The position numbers and the translations under genes were made by a program. From Stomoxys calcitrans (Eukaryota; Arthropoda; Insecta; Diptera; Muscidae), in contig NC_081556.1 of NCBI RefSeq assembly GCF_963082655.1, forward strand, positions 154,266,059-154,330,058: 64,000 nucleotides of DNA, given 5' to 3'. Numbering within the stretch: position 1 is the stretch's first letter; every line of letters starts with the position of its first letter. The notes under the pieces were generated by a model, which saw nothing but the letters and a program-made list of their open reading frames with translations, was not told the DNA's origin and searched no databases. Shown here in pieces: positions 33,141-45,601 of the stretch.

Positions 33141-33358
33141 TCCCCGATATTCTACCCGAAAATGGTCGATATTGGACCATATTTTTAAATAGCAGCCATG
33201 TAGACCGATCTGTAGATTTAGGGTCTTACATGGCAGCCCATAAAAGCAATAAAATTTGCAAATTTTGTGCTTAGCCCACTCTCCAGAGGCCCTCCTACGC
33301 TTATGGCTAGGCAATTCGATATACTCACCGAATATGGTCGATATTGGATAAAATTGTT
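33141..33358. repeat. Helentron-like array fragments
   Basis: 'tggtcgatattggacc', 'agcagccatgtagaccgatctg' and 'atggctaggcaattcgatatactcaccg' resemble worn array units between two better elements. Confidence 0.5.
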
Positions 33359-35360
33359 ATACCCTACACCACTACTGTGGTACAGGGTATTATAACTTAG
33401 TGCATTTGTTTGTTAGACCCTAAAGAAAGAAAGATAGACCCATTGCTAAGTAAACCGATCGACTCAGAATCACTTTCTGATTCGATTTAGCTATGTCCGT
33501 CTGTCTGTCTGTCCATGTTAACTTGTGTACAAACTACATCCGCAAGTTTCATCCGATCGTCTTCAAATTTGCTATGGGCATGTTTTTCGACCAAGAGACG
33601 AAGCCTATTGAAATTGGAAAAAATCGGTTCAGATTTGGATATAGCTGTCATATATATGTTTATCCGATTTGCAGTAAAATGGTCATTTGTTAACCGATTC
33701 TCTCGAAATTTGGCAACAAGGGTTTCCTTATGAATCCTGAAATTCTCGGTTAATTAAAAAAAAAATGGTTCAGATTTGGATATAGCTCCCATATATATGT
33801 TCGTCCGATTTGCTGTATGCAGCAATAAAACGGTCACTTGTTGACCGATTCCCTCGAACTTCGGCAGGAAGGATTTACTCTTAACTCTTAATATTACTGG
33901 CGATTTTCATAAAAATCGGTTCATATATGGATATAGCTGCCATATAAATGTTCGTCCGATTTGCAGGTATACAGCAATAAAATAGTCATTTGTTAACCGA
34001 TTTTCTCGAACTTCAGCAGAAAAGATTTTCTAATGACTCCTGATGTCACTAGCGAATTTCAAAGAAATCGGTTCAGATTTGGATATAGCTCTCATATATA
34101 TGTTCGTCCGATTTGCAGTAATACAGCAATAAAATGGTCGTTTGTTAACCGATTCTCTCGAAATTTGGCAGGAAAGATTTTCTTCTGACTCTTAATACTC
34201 TTGGTGAATTTCAAAGAAATCGGTTCAGATTTGGATATAACTCCCATATATATGTTCGTCCGAGTTGCAGTAATTTAGCAATAAAATGGTCATTTGTTAA
34301 CCGATTTTCTTAAAATTCCTTAGGAACGATTTTCCCTTGACTTTCGATATTACTGGTGAATTTCATAGAAATCGGTTCAGATTTGGATATAGCTCCCATA
34401 TATATGTTCGTCCGATTTGCAGTAATACAGCAATAAAATGGTCATTTGTGGACCGATTTTCTCGAAATTTGGCAGGAAATATTTCCTTATGACTCTCAAT
34501 ACTCTTGGAGAATTTCATAGAAATCGGTTCAGATTTGGATATAGCTCCCATATATATGTTCGTCCGATTTGCAGGAATGCAGCAATAAAATGGTCATTTG
34601 TCGACCGATTTTCTCGAAATTTGGCAAGAAGGGTTTTCTTAAGATCTTCGACATTCCTGGTTATTTTCATTGAAATCGGTTCAGATTTGGATATAGCTCC
34701 CATATATATGTTTGTCCGATTTGCATTTATACTGCAATAAAAATGTCATTTGTTAACCGATTTTCTCGAACTTCAGCAGAAAAGATAATGACTCCTGATG
34801 TCACTAGCGAATTTCATAGAAGTCGGTTCAGATTTGGATATAGCTCCCATATATATGTTCGTCCGATTTGCAGTAATACAGCAATAAAATGGTCATTTAT
34901 TAACCGATTCTCTCGAAATTTGACAAGAAGGATTATAACTTATAACTATCGATATTACTGGTGAATTTCACAGAAATCGGTTCAGATTTGGATATAGCCC
35001 CCGTACATATACATCACCCGATTTTCCCTCCTAGACCCACTGCAAGCGCACTTATTGACCAATCTTCTCAAGATTTTGTACCACGCTTTCCTCGACAACT
35101 TCCACAATGTTCATAAAGTTTGGTCGAAATCGGTTCAGATTTAGATATAGCTCCCATGTATATGTTTGTCAAATTTTGGGTAATTTGTTGTCATTTGTCA
35201 ACCGTAGTTATTACATAACCTAATAACCTATCTAAATACATCCGCCGAGGTCCATCAAAATTGGTTCAGAATTATATATAGGTCACCTTTTGTATTTATA
35301 GGGTAGGTGAAGGGTATTATAAAGTCAGCACCGCCCGACTTTTGCCTTTCTTAACTGGTT
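33359..35360 (+). mobile_element. Helentron-like element, second family, with nine ~152-bp units
   Basis: The 5' end is TATACCCTACACCAC...GTGGTACAGGGTAT, which folds on itself. The leader 'acccattgctaagtaaaccgatcgac' and the GTCT/GTCC run 'tatgtccgtctgtctgtctgtcc' (33493-33516) follow. The unit marker 'gttcgtccgatttgcag' lies at 33658, 33799, 33950, 34102, 34254, 34406, 34558, 34710 and 34857; five successive spacings are exactly 152. The 3' end has 'agggtaggtgaagggtattat' and the hairpin AAAGTC...GACTTT (35321-35342), then 'tgcctttcttaactggttt'. The element is about 2.0 kb and appears complete. Short open frames inside are repeat translations. Confidence 0.85.
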
Positions 35361-36380
35361 TATAGCTGCCATAGTGAACGATCTTGTCGATTTTAAGTCT
35401 TAAGTCAATAACAATCTCATTTATTACCGATTTTGCAGATGTTTGAAATATTGAGTTGCATTGGGCATGCCGATAATTGAACCAAATATCTTTTATAGCC
35501 GACAATATTTAGATATTGCTACCATATTTACCGATCTGCCAATTTGGAGTCTAAAGCCCTTAAGGGGCACATTTATTGCCCGATTTGGTTGATAATTAGA
35601 TTCCTTGACTTTCTCACCGATCATGATCCATATCAGTCTATATTTGAATGTTATTATGGATGAATGGGATAACCAATGTATCTTTGGTGCTGATTTACCA
35701 AAGTTTGGCATGGTCGAACTTATTTCACTTTTTCTACATTTTCACCAACCCAACAACTTTCGTCCTCTATGAAAATACCGTTAATAATAGCCTCTGGTTG
35801 TAATTAAAATTGCTAATTGAACAATACGCATGGTTTGACATGTACTGGCAGTAAAAAAAACTACAGACCCACCAGCCGACAGACAGTCAGACAGACACAT
35901 TGCGTTAAATGCAATTAATTTATTAATTTCTAATCCTCAAATGGTTTTTCCACCTTAGCTTTCTGTCATCGCTTATCAATTCTGTGGCCAATTACAAAAA
36001 AAAACCCATCACCACAGATGCAGGTCCAATCCATCAGAGTCCATCAAACTGATGCGTGTGTACAACAACAACTACGAAAATAAAAAACGGCAAAAAGACC
36101 AAAAGGCCTAGCGAACGAACGTTGTCATCATTAGTGTTGAAAACCGTGGCGTGGCAGACAGCAGAGCGTACATATCAAATGTGATTCACTGCAATTCCAA
36201 TTCAATTCATTGCAGTGCGCTGCAGCGCAAAGCTCAGAGCAATATACAAACAATGCTCAGTTCATCATATATAAACCATTTCACCAGTTTGTTGACAATT
36301 GCAAAAAAAAGGGGAAGGAAAAAAATGTTGGAGAAATGGGGGAAAAAAGTTCCATTATACAAATATTACTTTAATTGGCT
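35361..36380. other. intergenic DNA with worn repeat units on the left
   Basis: 35361-35720 holds degraded array units ('ctgccatagtgaacgatcttg', 'gctaccatatttaccgatctgcc'). 35721-36380 is non-coding without a recognised element. The frame at 36151-36384 has no domain. Confidence 0.45.
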
Positions 36381-39300
36381 ATGACAGAATATTTGTTCCA
36401 CTAGCCGAATGAAGAATAGCGTTCCAACTCCTCGATCTTCTGCGCTCATTCTAAAATCTCTGATACCAAGTTTTGAGGTGTCTCCCACCACATGATCTTT
36501 CCATGGGGCTTTTGGTCTTCCCGGTTTGCGAATACCACCGTGTTTGCCTTCAAAAGACTTCTTTGCTGGAGCTTCTTCATTCATTCTGACAACATGACCT
36601 CTAGCCAACGCAGCCGTTGTATTATGTTGCGTCTAGCTATGCTATCGTCGTCATACAGCTCATTCAGCTCGTGGTTCATACAGCTCGCCTATATTCTCCA
36701 TTAACGCAAACTGGTCCATTTATTTTACGAAGAATCTTTCTCTCAAATACTCCAAGCACTCCCTCATCTGCTTTCACAAGTACCCATGCTTCAGAACCCT
36801 ATAACAGCACGGGTAGTGTCAGTGTCTTGTATAGTGTAATCTTCGTCTGTCGAGTGGTGGCCTTGTTTTTAAACTGCCAACTTAGTCCAAAGTAGCATCT
36901 GTTTGCCAGTATTACTCTTCTCTTAATCTCAAATCTAGTGTCATTCGTTTGGGTTACGGCGGTGCCGAGGTAGATAAAGTCTCAGACTGTCTCAAAGTTG
37001 TGGTTCCCAACTTTCTCCATTTTGTTTAGCTGCTCGGTTGTGCAAGGCTTTTTGGGAGTTGAAACCATCTATTTCGTCCATTATCACTGACTCTCTTTCG
37101 ATTCTTTCAAAGGCTGCAGTTACTACTTCCGATGGCCGACCTATGATATCAATGTCGTCGGCATAGGCGAGTAGCATGTGTTCTCTTGTGATTAGTGTGC
37201 CATATCTATTCACATCTGCATCTCGTATAATCTTCTCCAACAGGATATTAAAGAGATCACACGATAGGCTGTCTCCTTGTCTGAAACCTCGTTTGGTATT
37301 AAATGGTTCGGAGAGATTCTTTCCCATTCTTACTGAGGAACGCGTATCAGCAAGAGTCATCCTGCAGAGTCTTATTAATTTTGCAGGGTTACCAAACTCA
37401 GATATGGCTTGAAATAACTTTGAACTTAAAGGAGTATCCAAGGCGTCTTTGTAGTCAACAAACAAAAAGATGGTAGGTATTGATTTGTCCTTCTCGGCTC
37501 TTTTCCAGGATTTGGTGCAGTGTGAATATCTTGTCCAGTGTCAATTTACCAGGTCTAAAGTCGCATTGATAGGGCCCAATTATCTCATTGACTTTAGGTT
37601 TTAATCTTTCACACAGTACGCCCGAGAGTATCTTGTATGCGATGGGGAGGAGACTTACTCCTCAGTAGTTGGCACATTCCGTCTTGTCTCCTTTCTTGTG
37701 TACGGGATATAGTATGCTGAGGTTCCAAACATCGGATATGCGTACTTCTAGCCAGATGGTACAGATAAGCCGATGCATACGCCTTATCAGCGTGTCGCCT
37801 CCGGTCTTAAATAGTTCAACGGGTAACTCTCGGCTCCTGCTGCCTTGTTGTTCTTTAGTCGGATCACTGCTACTTGGACCTCATTCTGACTAGGAGGTAA
37901 ACATTCTATACCATCCTCAGGGATTGGTTCTGCGGTATCCTCTTCGCCGCCAACGTCGGACACTAGCAGTTGGGTGAAATGTTCTTTCCATATCCTATCT
38001 GTGTCATTTACCAGATTTCCTTCTTCGTCTCTGCAGAAGGATGTGCCCTTCACCAAAGCCATCGGTTTGATGTTTAATACTTTGGTAGGATTTCCGGACT
38101 TCATTCTGATACCTTTACATCTCAATTCGCTCACACTCACTTCCTTTCATTATCTTTTTCTTTCTGCGGAATAGACGTTTCTCCTCTCTCCTTTTCTCCC
38201 GATACCTATCTTTCATCAGGCGCTTTGCTACTGATTGCAGGGTTGCTCTATATGCCGCATTCATGGCTTCAGTAGCATCTCGACACTCTTGGTCATGCCA
38301 TGGGTTTCTTGAAGGAGGCTTCCGGTACCCAAGTACGGATTTCGCGGCATTTTCCATGGAGTGGGCAATAGTTTGCCACTGCGCTATTATATCATCGGAA
38401 TAAGGTGTGCTTTCATCAAGCAGTTGGGTCAGTCGAGTGGAGTATGCCGTTGCCATCTATTGTGTTTTTGCAGCTTTTCAATGTCCAGCTTCCGTGCAGT
38501 GTCAGATTGTACTTTCCTCGCCATGTTCAAACGGGTGCGAACCTTTGCTGCAACAAGGTAATGATCCGAATGTATATTCGCTCCACGGATCGATGGTACA
38601 TCTAACACGCTGGATGAATGCCTTCCATCTGTCACAACGTGATCAATTTGGTTTCTCGTGTTTTGATCGGGTGACTGCCATGTGGCATTGTGAATTTTTT
38701 TTATGATGAAATCTGGTGCTACTAACTACCATGTTTTTTGCCGCTGCGAAATCTATCAGCCTCAACCCATTACTGGACGTTATCTCGTGGAGGCTAAACT
38801 TTCCGACTGTTGGACCAAAGATGTCTTCCTTCCCTATCTTCGCATTTAAATCTCTAAGAACGATTTTAATATCATGGACGGGTTGGTCATTTTCTCTCTC
38901 TAGGCGCTCGTAGAAAATATCCTTGGTGTGCTCGTCTTTGTCTTTCGTCGGAGCATAGGCACAAATAAGGCTAATGTTGAAGAATTTGGCTTTTATGCGA
39001 ATTGTGGCTAGCCTCTCATCCACGGGAGTAAATTTGGAGATAAGGTGTTTCAGTCTCCGACTAACCACAAATCCACAGCCAAATTCATGGCTCGTGTTAT
39101 GGCAGCTATAGCATAGTTCGTCACCGTTTGGTGTTGTTGTAGTGATGCCATTCCGAGTACATCGCACTTCCTGTAAGGCGGTAATATCTGACCTTGTACT
39201 TCTCTAATACATCCGCCTGCGCGTATACTACACCTTCTCTATAAGGAGTGCGGACATTCCAGGTGCAGATCCGCAAATCTTGGTTCTTTTTCGTTTGCGT

Positions 39301-39540
39301 GGGTCGTCAACGTTGGGGGGGGTCAGTTTTTACTATTCCTGTTTCTCATAGAAGTTCTCATAGTTTTCCGGAGGCGGGTTACTGGCCCAGCGCCCCAAAC
39401 GCAGGGGTTTTGTGCGATTGCATGCATTTTTCGTTGTGGCTTCAAGATCCGACGCTCGCCTCTTGCCGCCCCTAATCTGGGAACAGACGCTGATATTGGC
39501 CATTGGTTATTTGAAGGCGCCAATAACTTGCCTTATCCTA
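36381..39540 (-). pseudogene. near full-length RTE-like LINE, inactivated
   Basis: Both domains of a single-ORF LINE can be followed on the - strand over 3.16 kb. Endonuclease motifs are TWNVRT (near 39265), ICAYAPTKDKDEH (near 38960), LRDLNAKIGKE (near 38855, usually GDFNAKIG) and a terminal SDHYLVAAKVR (near 38560). The reverse transcriptase has LKNNKAAGAESYPLNYL (near 37850), VDYKDALDT (37440), FRQGDSLSCDLFNILLE (near 37260) and the catalytic YADD at 37155-37166. The C-terminus is related to the second copy at 56049-56539 ('GSEAWV' and 'GHVVRM' regions). Stops and frameshifts occur between blocks, for example near 39170, 38640 and 37480. The 3' end '..atagccaattaaagtaat' is shared with the second copy. 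RTE is my best clade guess from size and motifs. Confidence 0.8.
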
Positions 39541-41228
39541 ATATACCGTGAAAAAAATTTTTTTTTTTAAAAAGTATGCAGTTTGAATCTTCTAAAACAC
39601 TAAATTTTAAGAGCATGGTGTAAAAAACAAAAAAAAAATATAATCATCAAAATTCACATTAAGTAAGACCTTCATTTTTCAAATTTCTAAAGTCTTCTTA
39701 GAGGTTCTCCAAGGGAGTTACATTCGTCTCCTTAGGAGTTCTTCTTGGGGACTTAATCAAACATAAGTGTCAAATCTTGTGGTGTTTAACAACTTCTTCC
39801 CATGCTTAATGCTTGTGCACCGACACTCATGTCTCCTTATTTTCCCCTTCGCATCGATCATCATCGTTACATTAAGACAAGTGAAGAATGTAGTGCAACT
39901 AAACAACTGCGGGGATGTCAATGCATTAACTGCAAGACTTTTTGTTCCTTTTGAGCCACTTAAATGGAGTCATTATATATTTATACGTTTTTCTCCCTGA
40001 TGCTTGACAGAGAGAAAAACGCCAAAACCAAACGAAGCCTACAAAGTAAATCATAGCGAAATATTTGAAATGTGTTTAAAACAACATTTTTTCCATGATA
40101 ATCAAGAGAAATTGTGCAAAGTTGTAAATATTTTCTTAGATCACAAGGAGAGGAAAATGACTGATCGAAAGATGAAAGGACAGACAGACAAATGGGTGGA
40201 CAATCAAGACGACGCATAGAATTAAAAACATTTTCCAGGTTTTTTCTTTTTTTAATAATTAATTTTTATTGTGTTTTCTTGTCTTTGTTTTTCTTTCTTT
40301 CTTCACTTTTTCTCAATTAGTTTTGTTTTTTTTCTCCTTTGTTTGAAATCAGATACTTCCATTTATATCCAACTCTGGCCATCTTTCTGTTTTAGTTATT
40401 TGTGTTTTCGTTTTAATCATTGTTGGAATTTATTTTTGAAATAAATTTCGTTTTGTTTTAATGCAGGATTTTTCATATATACCTCATTTGTTCTTATATA
40501 TCTTAGTTGTCATTTTTTTATTTTGTCTGTATATGCCTGTGTGTATTTTGTTTTACTTTCTCTTTTTCTTCAGTTTCTTGTTTGAAAATTAAAAGTAAGT
40601 ATTGTTTTTGTCTGTGTTATACAACGTATAGGTGTGTGTGTGTGTGTATGCGTTAATAAATATTCATTTTAATTTGAAATTTTAGTTAAAGGTTTTGTGG
40701 TACTGCAGTTATGTTAAATAAAATAGCAGAGCTTTAAAACAAAAAAAAAAATTAAAAAAATTTTAAAATTAAATAAGGCAACTTAAGCTCATCTCGAAAG
40801 AGAAATTAGCACATCATTATAAAAATGATCTTCCCCCTAAAGGGGAAAAAAAAAATAAATCAACGTTTTTTTGAAATTTTTTGAATATTGAAATAAAGGG
40901 GTATATTTTCTGTGAAAATCTAAATTTGAAGAAGCTTTCTTTGCCCATTAATTCCTGACCCTGGGTTGCCTTGTCCAATTTTGATGAAATTTCATAAACT
41001 CATAATTTAGAGCAATAATATTCAAACAGCAACTTGTTTTCCAAATATTAAAATTTTTTTTTTCAAAAAATTATAAAAATTGTGGAAAAAATTTCCTATG
41101 TTTTAACAACAAAAAACTAATTTTTTTAATATTTTATGACCATTTAGCGACGAAAAGTACATTCCAATGACTTTGACATAAAATCGCATCAGCTGTAAAA
41201 AGCAACAGGCTTATCGTCATTAACTTTC
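39541..41228. other. AT-rich intergenic DNA, no gene seen
   Basis: T-rich and A-rich low-complexity sequence, with (GT)n at about 40632-40646. The frames at 39767-40000 and 40004-40219 have no recognisable domain. No transposon is visible. Confidence 0.4.
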
Positions 41229-41457
41229 ATACCCTACACCACTACAGTGGTACAGGGTATTAATAACTTAGTGAATTTGTTTGTAACACCCAGAAAGAAG
41301 AGAGATAGACCCATTGATAGGTATACCGATCGACTCCGAATCACCTTCAGATTCGATTTAGCTATGTCCGTCTGTCTGTCGGTCCGACCGCTTGTCTGTC
41401 TGTCCGACCGTCTGCCTGTCCGTCTGTCTGTCTGTCCGTCTGTCTGTCCGTCTGTCG

Positions 41458-41531
<74 letters not shown>

Positions 41532-41760
41532 CTGTCCGTCTGCCTGTCCGTCCGTCTGTCTGTCCGTCTGTCTGTCCATCTGTCTGTCCGTCTGTCTGTC
41601 TGTCCGTCTGTGTGTCTGTCTGTCCGTCTGTCTGTCCTACTGTGTGCCTGTCTCTCCGTCCGTCTGTTCGTCTGTCTGTCCGTCTGTCTGTCTCTTCTTC
41701 TGTCTGTCCGTCTGTCTGTCCGTCTGTCTGTCCGTCTGTCTGTCCGTCTGTCTGTCTGTC

Positions 41761-41793
<33 letters not shown>

Positions 41794-42442
41794 ATCTGTC
41801 CGTCTGTCTGTCTGTCTGTCTGTCCGTCTGTCTGTACATCTGTCTGTCCGTCTGTCCGTTTGTCTGCCTGTTTCTCACAAGTAGATGTACAATTTTCATC
41901 GTATAGTCTAAAAATTTGGTACAGGCATTTTTTGCGGCCAAAAGACAAAGCCTATTGGAATTGGAAAAAATCGCTTCCGATTTAGATAAAGCTCCCTTTG
42001 CAGTAATAATGCAACAAAATGGTCATTTGTTAACCGATTCTCACGAATTTTAGCGGGAAGGATTTTTTATTGACTCTCGACATTACTGGTGAATTTCAAG
42101 GAAATCGGTTCAGATTTCGATATAGCCCTCATATATATATCGCCCGATTTTAAATTCTAGTGTCACAACTAGCGCATTTATTGTCCAATCTTGTTAAAAT
42201 TTTATACAACGCTTTCCTCGACGACTAATGCAATACCAGAGAAGTTTGCTCGAAATCGGTTGAGATTTAGATATAAATCCGGTATATATGTTCGTCCGAT
42301 TTCGAGAAGTATTGTAATAAAGTGTCCATTTGTTATTCGATTCTGTCTAAATATGGCAGGAAGGATTTTCCCACGGCTCTTAGTATTACTGACGAATTTT
42401 ATAAAAGTCGGTTAAGATGTAGACATAGCTCTCGTCTATATA
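41229..42442 (+). mobile_element. Helentron-like element, second family, with expanded GTCY tract
   Basis: The same 5' end as the element at 33359 (ATACCCTACACCACTACAGTGGTACAGGGTATTA) and the same leader. A 520-bp (GTCT/GTCC) tract follows at 41366-41870. Array units with 'gttcgtccgattt' and 'gaaatcggttcagattt' occupy 42000-42420. The 3' end is lost where the family B element begins at about 42443. The long open frames here (Ser-Val-Cys-Leu repeats) are the microsatellite. Confidence 0.8.
41366..41870. repeat. (GTCT/GTCC)n tract, ~505 bp
   Basis: Tetranucleotides GTCT and GTCC alternate irregularly, with occasional GTCG, GCCT and CATC. It is the expanded form of the 20-40-bp GTCY module present in all elements of this class in the window. 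Confidence 0.95.
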
Positions 42443-44019
42443 TTGTACATAAAAATTAATTTGTGTTTGTTTGTTTGTTTGTTTTTTTGTTTGTTTGTGG
42501 GTTTGTAAATTTGTTTGTTCCGTATAGACTCAAAAACGGCTAAACCGATTTCATTGAAATTTTCACAGATTGTGGGGAGTGGTCCGGTATGAGCAATAGG
42601 CTAAATAAGATTTTGATATCGCATTGGGGCCGGACCCTCCCCTTACCCCCCAAAAGTACCACCCAAAACTAAAAGTGGACCCATTGGGACAATATGGGAC
42701 TTAAATGAAAGGTATTCAAGAGTAGAGAACGAATTTCATAGAAAAAAGTTGGGTCCAAGTACCGGGGGGGCCGCCCCAGGCCCAAAACCCCTTAAAATAG
42801 GTTTATTTGACGATCATGACAATATGGGACTCAAATGAAAGGTATTTGCGAGTAGATTGCGAATATGGTCCGGAAGGAGCAATAGGCTATATGAGTTTTT
42901 GATATCGCAAGGGGGGTGGACCCTCCCCCTTACCCCCCAAAACTAAAATTGGACCTATTGGGACAATATGGGACTTAAATGAAAGTTATTCAAGAGTAGA
43001 GTACGATTTCCATATTTAAAATTGAGTCCAAGTAATTGGGGGGCCACCCCAGGCCCAAAACCCCTTAAAATAGGTTTACTTGACGATCATGACAATATTG
43101 GACTCAAATGAAAGGCATTCAAGAGTAGATTACGAATATGGTCCGGAAGGAGCAATAGGCTATATGAGTTTTTGATATCGCAAGGGGGGTGGACCCTCCC
43201 CCTTACCCCCCAAATCTAAAATTGGACCTATTGGGACAATATGGGACTTAAATGAAAGTTATTCAAGAGTAGAGTACGATTTCCATATTTAAAATTGAGT
43301 CCAAGTAATTGGGGGGCCGCCCCAGGCCCAAAACCCTTTAAAATAGGTTTACTTGACGATCATGACAATATGGGACTCAAATGAAAGGCATTCGGAAGTA
43401 GATTACGAATATGGTCCGGAAGGAGCAATAGGCTATATAAGTTGTTGATATCGCAAGGGGGGCGGACCCTCCCCCTTACCCCCCAAAACTAAAATGAAAG
43501 TTATTCAAGAGTAGAGTACGATTTCCATATTTAAAATTGAGCCCAAGTAATTGGGGGGCCGCCCCGGTGAATACGATAATGGTATTAAAATTTGAGTCCA
43601 AGTACCCATCGGGCCGCTCCAACCCCAAAACTCCCCAAACAGACATATTGAACGTTCATTTCAATATGGTGATCAATTGAAATGTATTCGAGAGTAGATT
43701 TCGAATCTGTCATACAAAATCAGATCGAAGTATAGGGGGTCACGCCACCCCTCAAAAACTCCCTTAGACCCATTATGACTACATGATACTTGGCTGAACC
43801 GATTTCCATATCCGAAAGTGGTCCAATGGGCACAATAAGGGTATCAAATGAAAGATATTGGAGACCAGAAAACTAATATGGTATTAAAATTTGGTTCAAG
43901 TAGCCAGTGGCCCAAAGGAATTAAAGGGATTTGGAAGTGCAGCACGAATTTGATATCCATATCTGAGTCGAAATGTCTGAGGGGCCATCCCTCCGCTAAT
44001 GGGAATATTAACCTAGGAA
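42443..44019 (+). mobile_element. family B (Helitron-like) element, body
   Basis: The 5' part 'tctatatattgtacataaaaatt' leads to a run of GTTT, 'ccgtatagactcaaaaacggctaaaccgatttc', and then blocks with 'gggacaatatgggacttaaatgaaagg', 'ggggggccgccccaggcccaaaacccc' and 'aaggagcaataggctatat'. The last block recurs at about 42877, 43154 and 43425, roughly every 280 bases. A SINE relic follows (44020-44272), and a 3' end AGAAGGCGCAGAGG...CGGCTAGT lies at 44325-44357. CTAG at the 3' end and the absence of inverted termini fit a Helitron, but no helicase gene is present. Confidence 0.6.
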
Positions 44020-44272
44020 GAACATTGCCACCAGGAACCGAGAAGGGGCAAATTTTCACACATCAATGAGTGTTTTCCGATTCAAATTTAAACTCAATGA
44101 TAAGGGGCCTTTTTTTATAACCGAGTCTGATCGGCGTCCCGCAGTGTGACACCTCTTGGGGGAAAATTTTTTAATTGACCAACATGTCGCCAACATTAAG
44201 AGTGGATAATCTCCGATATTCTCGCCAGGATTCTAACGCATTCGGCATCATAGGCTACAATGGCTCGAATTC
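44020..44272 (-). mobile_element. tRNA-derived SINE inside family B, worn copy
   Basis: On the - strand: 'ctggcgagaatatcggag', 'aatgttggcgacatgtt', 'gaggtgtcacactgcgg' and 'aggccccttatcattgagt', in the usual order of the family. The B box is decayed. It lies just inside the 3' end of the family B element. Confidence 0.6.
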
Positions 44273-44357
44273 AATATCCGCATTCAGGGCGAAGTGTCCC
44301 CGCCCTAAAAAGAGAGTTAAAGAAGGCGCAGAGGAGCGGGCCCGTTTCGGCTAGTTT
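44273..44357 (+). mobile_element. 3' end of the family B element
   Basis: 'aagaaggcgcagaggagcggg' then CCCGTTTCGGCTAGT, closely matching the end at 53890-53931. CTAG followed by T is the classic Helitron 3' boundary. Confidence 0.55.
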
Positions 44358-45601
44358 TTGATAAAAAACCAATTATTCTAACCAAAAATTCGATAAATTT
44401 TTTTAAATCATATTCTTTTACGAAACTGCGTTAAAGGTTTCCTACTTTATGTCCACATAACTGCATGCCTACCAAAAAATTATCATAATTTTTTTGTATT
44501 GCATTGTTTATATGTGTATTTTTGCTGCCTTTTGGATTATAATTTTGTTAATTTTAAGAAAATTTTTTTTTATTCAAAAAATTTGTTAAGCATTTTGCTT
44601 TTTTAAATACAGTTTTTTTTCACTTTGTTAGACTTTTTTAAAAATGTTATCGTTAGTAATTTTTTTTCTTTACTTTGCATTAATTTTGTATTATAAATGT
44701 TACATTGTTAAAAGGTATGGTCAAAAATGTTTGTTTTTTTTTTGTAATTTTTATAATCGCTTTGTTTTGTTTTCTTGCTAATGTAGGTGAGGAAGGGTGG
44801 TGTTGGTAGTGGTGGTGGTGATGGTGGAGTGGTTGGTGAGAGTATCGATTTTCTGCATTTTTTCTTCTTCTAGATGTACTTAAATTTAAATTGTTTCAGT
44901 GATTTCTATTAAATGTTTGTTGTTGTTGTTGTTATAATGCTAAACACTTAATGTTTGATGTAAAACTAATTTAATTTAAATTTTTAGGATCTTTAGGATT
45001 TTTTTCTCTCGGCTTGGGTGAATTTATCTCTAAATTGAATTCTCTATGTTTCATTTTGTTGTTCGATTTTTATGATGTTTTTGTTTTTTGCTTCTTATTC
45101 TCTAAAACGGTTCCATGGAATATTTTTGTTTTTTTTCTCAAAGTCATCAGACTTTTTTCTATGTGCATTTTCAACCAAGTACTTAAGGGGAAATGAAAAT
45201 CAAAAGTCTTAGACCAATGTTGTAATTTGTAAGTACAAGTAGGTTTATTTTAAAAATAAATACTTTAAATTTATTGTTTTTTTTTTTCATTTTGTTTGTT
45301 TTAATTAAAATATTTGGTCGTTTTTTTCTTATTTTTTTGCATTGATTATATTGTTAATAAAATAAAAATCTCACAACTCATTATTGTTTTTTAAAAAGGT
45401 ACTCAGAGGAAATGAAATGGTTATTAATCAAACACAACACTTTTTTATTGAATATGTTTTATTTTTATTTTTCACAAATCAATTCCATGTCTTATGTAGT
45501 TGATGGCAAATGTTTTTGGGGATTGTAAAAAAACGTGGGTGAATTAGGGTTCTTAGAGGGGCCTGAAATTGAAAGCTGTGAAAAGAGCTTTCTGTTATTA
45601 T
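44358..45601. other. T-rich intergenic DNA, no gene seen
   Basis: Poly-T and GGT/GTT runs (for example 44795-44840 and 44917-44935). The frame 45014-45196 is a composition artefact. No transposon is recognised. Confidence 0.4.

Noticed and set aside
41247..41985. Long Cys/Ser/Val/Leu repeat open frames on both strands
   Set aside because: Translation of the GTCT/GTCC tract; open in all frames because the tract lacks stop words.
45014..45196. Small hydrophobic protein gene
   Set aside because: A T-rich region gives Phe/Leu codons by composition; no start context, homology or neighbouring exon support.
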